Shown in pieces: positions 44,732 through 52,012 of a DNA stretch of 64,000 bases. Origin of the DNA: [Leptolyngbya] sp. JSC-1 (GTDB lineage: Bacteria > Cyanobacteriota > Cyanobacteriia > Elainellales > Elainellaceae); NCBI GenBank assembly GCA_000733415.1, contig KL662191.1, forward strand, positions 6,056,485 to 6,120,484. Direction: 5' to 3'. A program made the translations under genes and the position numbers. The notes under the pieces are model-generated. The model ran no database searches. It saw only the letters and a list, made by a program, of their open reading frames with translations, and was not told where the DNA came from. The stretch's first letter is position 1. Every line of letters starts with the position of its first letter.

Positions 44732-45376
44732 CTACTCCAAATCCCGCCGCACCTCCTCTGCGACTCGGCAATAATCCGCCTGTGCTTCTTTGGCGTTTCT
44801 GCCGCGCCATTGCAAAATTGATACCCGTTCTAGGGCCGCTCGTTCATGCGCTTTGTAGGCTCGAATAAAGGTTTGACAGACCGAGATCCCCAGTTCAGTT
44901 AGGGTTGCTTGAGCTTCGATTGCATCGGCCTGACTACGCGGATCCACGCGAGTGATCAAAACCCGATGGGCCACACCAGTTGGTTTAACCGCTCGTTTAA
45001 TGGTTTCCACTAGCGCTGAGAGGTCCATAGCTGCCGGAGGTGTAGGCAACAGCAAGTAGTCTGCTGCCGGAATCACCGCCGCCAAAGCGTGAGAGTCAAG
45101 AGCGGGTGCCGTGTCTACCACAACAAACTGATAGTTTGGTACTTGTCGCACTTGTTTGAGCAGATGGGGGTCATTCTCTTGTGTCAGGTCAAACCCCATA
45201 TCGCTGCCCTGCTCCACCCACCAAGTCGCCGATCCCTGCGGATCAGCGTCCACCAGCAGCACCGAGTAGGTCTGAGCTAGAATCGCCGCCAAATTCACTG
45301 CTGTTGTAGTTTTACCCACGCCGCCCTTACCGTTGAGGATGGCTAGCACCTTGGGAGCATTCAATGCGGCATTCAC
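44732..45376 (-). CDS. mcdA: ParA-family ATPase, probable McdA (type 2)
   Basis: 214 residues from GTG 45376, preceded by GGAGG at a 6-nt spacing. A longer open frame reaching 45577 would overlap the hydrolase gene and adds non-family residues. The deviant Walker A motif is complete, NGKGGVGKTTT with signature Lys17 and Lys22, followed by VLLVDADPQGSATWW and VVVDTAPALD. ParA ATPases form gradients on DNA to position cargo. The coiled-coil gene 195 bp downstream has McdB traits, so carboxysome positioning is the preferred role over plasmid partition; no ParB-like gene or centromere repeats are seen. Confidence 0.72.
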   Translation of the reverse strand: MNAALNAPKVLAILNGKGGVGKTTTAVNLAAILAQTYSVLLVDADPQGSATWWVEQGSDMGFDLTQENDPHLLKQVRQVPNYQFVVVDTAPALDSHALAAVIPAADYLLLPTPPAAMDLSALVETIKRAVKPTGVAHRVLITRVDPRSQADAIEAQATLTELGISVCQTFIRAYKAHERAALERVSILQWRGRNAKEAQADYCRVAEEVRRDLE

Positions 45377-45408
45377 AGCAGACCTCCGACGATAGATGGA
45401 GCATGGAC

Positions 45409-46353
45409 TCAGGGCGAGGTTTCCAGAAAGTTGAAGATGGCTTGGGCCGTCTCCTGGGGTTTTTCTAAATGGGGCACATGGCCACAGGCTGGCATCCAAA
45501 CGAGTTGGCTCTGGGGAATCGCCTGTTGGAATTTTTCTGCGTCCGCCGTTCCCAAAATCTGGTCCTGCTCTCCCCACAGAATCAGGGTAGGGGTTTGCAG
45601 ATGGGCCAGTTTAGCTTGAAAAGAGCCATAGCCACCACTGCGGGTAAAGGCAATCAGAGCTTGCTGCCAACCGGGTTGATCGAGGTGCATGGCCGTACAG
45701 CGGAGGGCATCGGCAGAGGCATAGGTAGGGTCGTGATAGGCTTTGAGGGTAATACTTTGCCGCACTTTCAAGTTGCGCAGGTAGGCCGTCGCCAAATATC
45801 CCAAGGGCGGAATCAGGTATTTGCCGATTGCGGGTCCAGCCGAAAACCCAGCACTGTCAATCAGCACCAAACGCTGCACCGTTTCAGGATAGGTGAGGGC
45901 AAAATCGATCGCCGCGGCTCCTCCCATCGATGCACCCACCAGCACCATCGGCTGACCAATCAACACACTCCAGGTAGCGTAGAGGTGAGTCTTGATCGCG
46001 GCAGCGCTAAAGGGAATTTGAGCTGATTGCTTGGCTAATGGCTTGGCTAATGGCTTGGCTGATTGATTATTGCCGCATCGGGCAGTAAAACCAAATCCCA
46101 GCAAATCAATTGCCCAGGTTGGATAGTGAGAAGCAAGGAGCGGTAAGAGACGACGAAACTCCAGCACCGAGCTGTCAAATCCGTGCAGCAGCACAAGTGG
46201 AATATCCCCCTCCCCTTGGCGGACAAATGCCGTGGCAATTGGTTCCTGGCTCAGCGGCGTCAAGATATCTGCGCACTCAATCTGTTGGGCCAGGGCAATC
46301 GAAGTGGGTTCGGTGAGTTGATCCAGCGGGAGAGACAAAAAACGGGTCGCCAT
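45409..46353 (-). CDS. Alpha/beta-fold hydrolase
   Basis: 314 residues. The catalytic triad can be seen: Ser142 in VGASMGG, Asp in LWGEQDQI (about 263) and His in CGHVPHLEKP (about 291). Oxyanion HGFDSS lies near 57. Substrate unknown. An in-frame 12-bp duplication (three copies, 46030-46066) produces AKPLAKPLAK near residues 99-108, in a loop. It ends 32 bp before the ParA gene and may be cotranscribed with it. Confidence 0.88.
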   Translation of the reverse strand: MATRFLSLPLDQLTEPTSIALAQQIECADILTPLSQEPIATAFVRQGEGDIPLVLLHGFDSSVLEFRRLLPLLASHYPTWAIDLLGFGFTARCGNNQSAKPLAKPLAKQSAQIPFSAAAIKTHLYATWSVLIGQPMVLVGASMGGAAAIDFALTYPETVQRLVLIDSAGFSAGPAIGKYLIPPLGYLATAYLRNLKVRQSITLKAYHDPTYASADALRCTAMHLDQPGWQQALIAFTRSGGYGSFQAKLAHLQTPTLILWGEQDQILGTADAEKFQQAIPQSQLVWMPACGHVPHLEKPQETAQAIFNFLETSP

Positions 46354-46429
46354 AGGGATCAGTATCGCACCCGATTGGTTCTTTTCTCTCTTGTTTTGTC
46401 TTGCTGGCTATCTTGCGGCTTCATGATCG

Positions 46430-47284
46430 CTATGGCTGCAAACCGGTTATTTCAAGCTCATTGTCTTGAAAAATGTAGTCGTAATCAAAGCACAGGGAAT
46501 TGGGGTGCCGAATAATCGTAAAGCCAAAGTTGGATGCCACTTCGGTGGTAAAGGTGGCCATCACCAGCGCGGTTAATTTAGTAGGCGAAATCTTGGGCTT
46601 TTGCACAAAGTAATCCCGTCGGGCAAAGAAGCGGTCCTCATCTTTCGGAACAATAATGCCGTTAATCCGATGGGCATATTGGATCGGTTTGATGTATTGA
46701 TTGATGAATTCATCCTGGTTTCGCTGCAATCGATACAGCTTCTCATGCTGAAACCAGCTCATGCAAAACATCATTTTGAGTAACTCAACCCCCAGGATGT
46801 AGTTAAAGACATTGTTGCGCTCCTCGGTGCTAAACACCAGCCGCAGAGCAGACTGCAAATAAAGATCTGGCTGGCGGCGCATATCCTGAGCCGAGTGGAG
46901 ATAGAACTGCCGAATGTAGGCTCTCAGCCCCGCTTCGGTTAAATCGGTTTCAATTTGAAACTCCTTCAGGTACTGGCCGACTCGCTGTCGAGTTTCCTGA
47001 TCCTCCAGCTTTTTAGAAACCAGACCATCTGCCGTGTATTCATCAAGAAACTCTGCCTGCACTTCAGGAGGAGCCGCGCACATCAGATGGCAAAGTGATA
47101 GCACATAGCGTCGTTGCTGCCAGGATAAACTCTCGACCCAGGCTTTAGCCGGTGATGGCAGTTGGGCCAGAATACTATCTACCGACGTAACAGGGGAAGA
47201 CGGGACTGGCCGCTTAGCTGATGTTTGTCCAAACTGCTCAGATTGTTCGAAATCAGATTGTTCGAAAAAGGATGTCATACCCAC
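46430..47284 (-). CDS. Conserved hypothetical protein, soluble, unknown function
   Basis: 284 residues, no signal peptide or membrane helices. The first 45 residues are polar and low in complexity (SFFEQSDFEQSEQFGQTSAK). The rest is mainly helical with several conserved-looking blocks: LSWQQRRYVLSLCHLMCAAP, LVFSTEERNNVFNYILGVEL, MMFCMSWFQHEKLYRLQRNQ and ITGLQP at the end. It may be a cyanobacterial family, but I do not recognise one or a catalytic motif. It lies 76 bp before the hydrolase gene on the same strand. Confidence 0.65.
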   Translation of the reverse strand: MGMTSFFEQSDFEQSEQFGQTSAKRPVPSSPVTSVDSILAQLPSPAKAWVESLSWQQRRYVLSLCHLMCAAPPEVQAEFLDEYTADGLVSKKLEDQETRQRVGQYLKEFQIETDLTEAGLRAYIRQFYLHSAQDMRRQPDLYLQSALRLVFSTEERNNVFNYILGVELLKMMFCMSWFQHEKLYRLQRNQDEFINQYIKPIQYAHRINGIIVPKDEDRFFARRDYFVQKPKISPTKLTALVMATFTTEVASNFGFTIIRHPNSLCFDYDYIFQDNELEITGLQP

Positions 47285-47340
47285 GCTAGGCGAACCATTG
47301 GACCACCTGAGTACTGGTTACAGCTAGCTTGCCCACTTTA

Positions 47341-47387
47341 GATCATCAGATCAAGATCACAGATCACAAGATCAAGAGCACAAGATC
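47341..47387. repeat. Cluster of six GATCA motifs
   Basis: GATCA occurs at 47341, 47349, 47355, 47362, 47370 and 47384, separated by short A/C/G spacers, 57-103 bp upstream of the start of the minus-strand gene 46430-47284. It reads as a decayed tandem repeat. GATC is a common methylation site in cyanobacteria. Confidence 0.5.
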
Positions 47388-47485
47388 ATCAGATTCTCGA
47401 GAGGTCAGGCGGCGAAAGTTCGCAGATTTAATCGGCATGATTGATTCACCGATTTGCACTTGAGGCTTGGTCCTATTTCCTTCAA

Positions 47486-48082
47486 TCATTGATTCAACTC
47501 CGCCCAGCGAGCCTGGATATCTCGAATCGAAAACACGCTGGCAAACGGCAAATGGTGCTGTTGATAAAGTTCTGCTCCGCCTTGATGCCGGTCCACCAAA
47601 GCAATAATCTGCATGATTTCATAGCCCGCCTGCTGTAACCGCTCGACGGCTTTAAGGGCCGATTGTCCGGTTGTCACCACATCCTCCAGCACCACCACTG
47701 GGCTGGAGGGCGGCAAAACCGGTCCTTCGATATAGGCTTGCGTACCGTGTCCCTTGGCTTCCTTGCGCACAATTAGCGGCGTGATCGAACGGCCCTCATA
47801 GACTGCAACCACGCTCGTCGCTGTGACAATTGGGTCAGCGCCCAGGGTGAGACCGGCAACGGCTACAGTTTCTGCCGGTAACATCGACAGCAGAATACGC
47901 CCAACGGCAGCTCCTCCTTGGGGATGAAGCGTCACCTGTTTGCCGTTGATGTAATAGGTACTGCGCTGGCCAGACGAAAGCGTAAAATCTCCTTCTTTGT
48001 AGGCAACCTGGCAAAACAAATCGAGCAGCCACTGGCGTAGGGGGGATAGATCCGCTTGGGGAATGGAAATAGAAAACTGCAT
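47486..48082 (-). CDS. pyrE: Orotate phosphoribosyltransferase
   Basis: 198 residues. The PRPP-binding motif VVVLEDVVTTGQSALKAVE is complete, and FTLSSGQRSTYYINGKQVTL and AGLTLGADPIVTA are the other family blocks. It makes orotidine monophosphate from orotate and PRPP, downstream of the reaction of pyrD at 19.4-20.6 kb. The start ATG 48082 gives a normal N-terminus. Monocistronic as far as can be seen. Confidence 0.96.
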   Translation of the reverse strand: MQFSISIPQADLSPLRQWLLDLFCQVAYKEGDFTLSSGQRSTYYINGKQVTLHPQGGAAVGRILLSMLPAETVAVAGLTLGADPIVTATSVVAVYEGRSITPLIVRKEAKGHGTQAYIEGPVLPPSSPVVVLEDVVTTGQSALKAVERLQQAGYEIMQIIALVDRHQGGAELYQQHHLPFASVFSIRDIQARWAELNQ

Positions 48083-48430
48083 GAAAGTTGAAAAGTTCTA
48101 AGTTTTAGTCAACAGTCACTATAGCAATCACGCAATCGAGCTGAACTGTCGAGTGGTTAGCGGCTGTTATCGAATTGGGCTGTCCCAGGTTTTAGCTCTC
48201 CTAGGGTTTGGCTGTCACAGATTTTTATGTACGAATTCTTACCCTAGAGTTTATGATTAATTAGGGCTTGAGAGAATATTCAGTAATTTAGATTTATGGC
48301 TGGAGCTATCAGGCTTGGCAAAGGCAGAGTAAAGAATATAGGGATTTACCACAGTGTCGCTTCCGCGTTGCGGATCTAGTTTAGTCAGATTCAGTTCAAA
48401 TTGCAGCAAAGGCTTGTGAGGGCAGAAGCA
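48083..48430. other. 348-bp divergent intergenic region between pyrE and the secreted-protein gene
   Basis: It contains promoter-like AT-rich sequence (48230-48300) but no recognisable gene. A short ATG frame (27 codons, from 48296) has no features. Nothing else is seen. Confidence 0.35.
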
Positions 48431-49045
48431 ATGGGTAAGAAAACAGGTAAGAAAACAGGTAACAAAACAGTGCTATGGGGACTTCTGGGAACTACCTTGG
48501 TAACGGCAGGAGCCGCATTGTTGGCCGAAAGCGTAGCAGCAAAGCCATCCCAGACGACTGGTTTTTCTGACCGCAGCTCAGAAGAAACGCTGGTGGCTGA
48601 GTCGCGTGATCATCACTATCGCCGTGACCGTGAGGTGCGACCACTACCCACTATTCCCCAGGCATTTAACCGCGCCTTCTACAGTCATACGGGAAATTTC
48701 TTTGATAATCGCGGCATCTGGCAACAATTTCGCCTGATTTTCGGCGTTCCCAACTTTGTAGATAATTCCATTTCTCAGGATGGCCGTGCGGTGAATCGCT
48801 TGTATCGGGATGTTTTGGAGCAGCAGACCTCTAGCGGTCCCGTTTTGCGGACGCCTGATTTGCCCAATCCCTATACCGGCTCTATCCTGACCACACCGCT
48901 AGTGATTACGGAGGAACCTGTACCTGCGCCTCCTCCCTTCCCCAGCTTTGGCCGTCCGCCCGTGGCTCCTCCGCCCGCGGATTCTCCCCGTACCGAAACC
49001 GAGGCGGTTCCCCGACGAGAAGGGCCGGTACCGGCCCTGTGGTAG
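48431..49045 (+). CDS. Small exported protein of unknown function, Pro-rich C-terminus
   Basis: 204 residues from ATG 48431, preceded by GAGGG at good spacing; a TTG-initiated frame from 48401 is longer but less likely. The N-terminus MGKKTGKKTGNK comes from a DNA repeat and precedes a hydrophobic signal-like helix (TVLWGLLGTTLVTAGAALLA). The middle is conserved-looking (TIPQAFNRAFYSHTGNFFDN, RGIWQQFRLIFGVPNFVDNS) and the last 50 residues are Pro-rich. The final codons contain an 18-bp perfect palindrome, AGGGCCGGTACCGGCCCT (49021-49038). I do not recognise the family. Confidence 0.65.
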   Translation: MGKKTGKKTGNKTVLWGLLGTTLVTAGAALLAESVAAKPSQTTGFSDRSSEETLVAESRDHHYRRDREVRPLPTIPQAFNRAFYSHTGNFFDNRGIWQQFRLIFGVPNFVDNSISQDGRAVNRLYRDVLEQQTSSGPVLRTPDLPNPYTGSILTTPLVITEEPVPAPPPFPSFGRPPVAPPPADSPRTETEAVPRREGPVPALW

Positions 49046-49078
49046 TCGCAATAGCCTCATAGCAAAAGGGCACAACAA

Positions 49079-49105
49079 AAAGGGGTACGACAACCGCACC
49101 CCTTT
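49079..49105. terminator. Bidirectional rho-independent terminator
   Basis: AAAGGGGT (49079-49086) pairs perfectly with ACCCCTTT (49098-49105) over an 11-nt loop. On the minus strand a TTTTTGTTG run follows, on the plus strand TTTGCTTTC. It separates the convergent genes ending at 49045 (+) and 49140 (-). Confidence 0.75.
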
Positions 49106-49139
49106 GCTTTCTATGTCATGAGGTTATAAAAACCTGGCC

Positions 49140-51656
49140 TTATCTCAGCACAAAATTGCTTATACTTAGCTCACTCACCGAGACTGTGTTTAACGTGACG
49201 AGTGTGCTAAAACGGGTACCGGTACCATTTCCATCGGCATCGATCTTGACGGCAACGCCAGTGCCAACCTGCTCCAGTTTAATGAACCGCTGATATTGCA
49301 CGAAGCTAAACTCAGCGCTAAACGCTTGCTGCTTAAAGATGCCGCGCAGGTCGAGCAAATCATTTTGGGCTTTGAAGTCGGTGATCACATCCACGTCTTT
49401 GGTGAGAGCATCGCAGACGAACATATCGACGCCTCTGCCCCCGGTGAGGGTGTCTTTGCCAGCACCGCCCACTAGGATATCAGCTCCATTGCCGCCGATT
49501 AATTTGTCGTCATCGTCACCACCCAAGAGCTGATCGCGACCATTGCCGCCCAGCAGTTCGTCGTCTCCGGCTTCGCCTTCTAGCCAGTCGTTGTGGTTGC
49601 CACCGTTTAGCCAATCGTCGCCGTTGCCACCAAACAACCGGTCGTTACCAAAGCAGGCTTTGCCGTATCCGGGAGAGATGCGATCATCCCCATCGTCGCC
49701 TCGCAATACATCGCGGAACGGGCTGCCTTCTACAATCTCAGATTCTGCGGTGCCCTTGAACTTGATCCCAATTTTGCCTTTGCCACCCCGGAAGTTGATG
49801 GCCTGAACGGCAATACCCACGCCCAGAAAAGCGAGTTCTTGGCTATTGCTGAAGCTGCTGAAGGTTTTGTCCCAAATAGTGGTGCCGCTGCTGCCATCCA
49901 GTTTGGTAATAAACAAATTGCTATAGTCGATGCTGGTAGCCGTGAGGCCATCGAAATTACCAATCAAAAACAAATTGCCGCTGCGATCCAAGCTGAAGTT
50001 GCGAGCATATTGGTAATTCGCGCTACCAAAGCTTTTGGCCCAAACCACGTTGCCGGTGCTATCGATCTTGGTGACAAAGGTGTTTTCGCTGCCAGTGCTG
50101 GTGAGAGTGGTACTGCCAAAGCTAATGCTGTTACTGAAACTACCAATCACAAACAGATTGCCACTCTGATCTACCAGGATGCGATCTACAACCTCAGCAC
50201 TGATGCCGCCAAAGTTTTTGGCCCAGACTACATTGCCTGTGCTGTCCAGTTTGGTGACGAAGGCATCCGTCTCGCCGGTGCTAGTCAGGGTGGTGCTGCC
50301 GAAGCTAATGCTGTTGCTGAAACTGCCGGTAAGGTAAAGATTACCGGCTTTGTCCAGCACCGTATTTGCCTTGTCAGCTCCACTACCGCCAAAGTTTTTG
50401 GCCCAGACTACATTGCCGGTGCTGTCTAGTTTGGTGACAAAGATATCCTCGCTACCTGCGCTGGTGAGGGTGGTGTTGCCAAAGCTAATGCTGTTGCTGA
50501 AACTTCCCGTCAGATAGAGATTGCCGGTACTGTCGATATGGGTGCTGCTGGCAAAATCCGCACTGATGCCGCCAAAGTTTTTGGCCCAGACTACATTGCC
50601 GGTGCTGTCTAGTTTGGTGACAAAGATATCCTCGCTGCCTGCGCTGGTGAGGGTGGTGTTGCCAAAGCTAATGCTGTTGCTGAAACTTCCCGTCAGATAA
50701 AGATTGCCGGTACTGTCGGCTGTGAGACGGCTAGCCGAATCTGAGCCGCTACTGCCAAAATTCTTAGCCCAGATTACGTTCCCTGCTTTGTCGAATCTTG
50801 CTACGAAAATGTCATCGCTACCGCTGCTGGTGAGGGTGATGTTGCCAAAACTAATGCTGGTATTGAAGCTGCCGATGAGATAGGGGTTATCTGACTCGTC
50901 CAAGGCGAGGCAGTCGAATAGCTTAGCCCCAGTAACGACGAAACTTTTGTTCCAAAGCGGTTTGCCATTGCCATTCAGTTTGGTAACAAAAATCTCCGTG
51001 CTGCCTGCGCTCAGGGTGGTTCCGGTGTCAAAGCTGCCGGTGAGGTAGAAATTGCCTTCGCTGTCCAAGCTGTTGCCAACACCTTTGGACCAGACAATTT
51101 TCTTAAATACACTGTTATAGTCAGCTAGAACGGCAGGCTCAAAGGGCAGAAACAGATTTGGATTGCCCAGGCGAGCTTCAAAACGCCAATTACCACCCAA
51201 ACTTGCGCTACCTGTCAAACTGGTAGAGGCGGCAATATTAGCCTTTGTGAGTGTGTAAAGTCGCGTCAAAAACTCTTCTCCGGCATCGCCTGTGGCAACC
51301 TGGCAGCCATAGAGAACCAGCGTGGACTCAGGATTAGCAAACCAGGTTTGCAATAGCTGAGCATAGCGATCCAGCGTTTCCAAGCTGAGCTGGGTATTGC
51401 CCAGGTAGAGTACTCCAGGAGCGCCATGGGAGAGGATGTGCAGATCGGTAATCCAAGGTCGGGCTTGCAGTGCTTCTGTAATTTGAAGCATGCCATCCTC
51501 GTTCGGGTTGAGCACGATAGCGGATGCATCGGCGAGAACACCAGCAGCTAAGCTAGAGGAAGATGCAACAGTAGGATCAATTACAACAAGCGTTTGCGTT
51601 AGCAGAGTATGAGAGGGAATGACACCGGGGACATCAGTCAGCAAGTTGATTGTCAT
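49140..51656 (-). CDS. DUF4347 / beta-propeller-repeat / RTX calcium-binding secreted protein
   Basis: 838 residues. The N-terminal DUF4347 domain (about 1-180: VIDPTVASSSSLAAGV, DLHILSHGAPGVLYLG, VLYGCQVATGDAGEEF) is typical of large secreted cyanobacterial proteins. Nine or so repeats of about 50 residues follow (GNVVWAKNFGG, GNLYLTGSFSNSISFG, TTLTSAGSEDIFVTKLDSTG), matching SBBP-type propeller repeats. The C-terminus holds RTX calcium-binding nonapeptides (GGNGDDWLNGG, GGNGADILVGGAGKDTLTGG) and a final beta domain, pointing to type I secretion. Several repeats are almost identical in DNA (50340-50740). Likely a cell-surface or released protein; the ligand is unknown. Confidence 0.88.
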   Translation of the reverse strand: MTINLLTDVPGVIPSHTLLTQTLVVIDPTVASSSSLAAGVLADASAIVLNPNEDGMLQITEALQARPWITDLHILSHGAPGVLYLGNTQLSLETLDRYAQLLQTWFANPESTLVLYGCQVATGDAGEEFLTRLYTLTKANIAASTSLTGSASLGGNWRFEARLGNPNLFLPFEPAVLADYNSVFKKIVWSKGVGNSLDSEGNFYLTGSFDTGTTLSAGSTEIFVTKLNGNGKPLWNKSFVVTGAKLFDCLALDESDNPYLIGSFNTSISFGNITLTSSGSDDIFVARFDKAGNVIWAKNFGSSGSDSASRLTADSTGNLYLTGSFSNSISFGNTTLTSAGSEDIFVTKLDSTGNVVWAKNFGGISADFASSTHIDSTGNLYLTGSFSNSISFGNTTLTSAGSEDIFVTKLDSTGNVVWAKNFGGSGADKANTVLDKAGNLYLTGSFSNSISFGSTTLTSTGETDAFVTKLDSTGNVVWAKNFGGISAEVVDRILVDQSGNLFVIGSFSNSISFGSTTLTSTGSENTFVTKIDSTGNVVWAKSFGSANYQYARNFSLDRSGNLFLIGNFDGLTATSIDYSNLFITKLDGSSGTTIWDKTFSSFSNSQELAFLGVGIAVQAINFRGGKGKIGIKFKGTAESEIVEGSPFRDVLRGDDGDDRISPGYGKACFGNDRLFGGNGDDWLNGGNHNDWLEGEAGDDELLGGNGRDQLLGGDDDDKLIGGNGADILVGGAGKDTLTGGRGVDMFVCDALTKDVDVITDFKAQNDLLDLRGIFKQQAFSAEFSFVQYQRFIKLEQVGTGVAVKIDADGNGTGTRFSTLVTLNTVSVSELSISNFVLR

Positions 51657-52012
51657 AATTCACTCAGAAAAACGAAAGTTGTCTTGATTTACTGCACTGC
51701 ACAACCAATGAAAATTGCCTAAGCCAAGCGCCTAAACCGGTCACCACATAAAACAACCGGAGCAGCTCGCGCCATTTGCGCGAGCTGGAACAGAAACTCC
51801 TGCCTCGCGAATGCAATTTTCTAAACATCAACAACGCCCAATCAGACAGTCGCGGCAAGATGACGCCCAGGCGAAGCTGCTGTCGAGTTGAGCAAGTGTC
51901 TACAACGTTTTAGCCGCTGTGAATGGCTGTGATGACCGTACAACTGCTGAGCTTAAAGTCAAGGCCATTCTGCAATCTGGGGTTAATGCTGAAAAGGTGA
52001 ATGCTGAAAGAC
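51657..52012. other. 356-bp gap between copA and the DUF4347 gene
   Basis: It is the upstream region of the DUF4347 gene. A 64-codon minus frame here (51664-51858) lacks any domain-like pattern and is rejected. A small duplication (AATGCTGAAA, 51985-52010) lies next to the copA stop. No terminator is obvious. Confidence 0.35.

Noticed and set aside
44732..45376. Plasmid partition locus
   Set aside because: No ParB with a helix-turn-helix and no parS-like iterons; the chromosomal context and the Trp-ending partner favour McdAB.
45377..45577. N-terminal extension of the ParA gene to ATG 45577
   Set aside because: It would overlap the hydrolase gene by about 170 bp and adds non-family residues; GTG 45376 with GGAGG is the better start.
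47320..47400. CRISPR-like array at the GATCA cluster
   Set aside because: Units are only 5 bp with 6-14 bp spacing; no 25-40 bp repeats or cas genes exist in the window.
49839..50429. 196-codon plus-strand frame inside the DUF4347 gene
   Set aside because: It mirrors the near-identical propeller repeats on the other strand; the minus-strand protein has clear domains.
51664..51858. 64-codon minus-strand frame before the DUF4347 gene
   Set aside because: Basic, low-order composition with no domain pattern; lies in a presumed promoter region and has no ribosome site.
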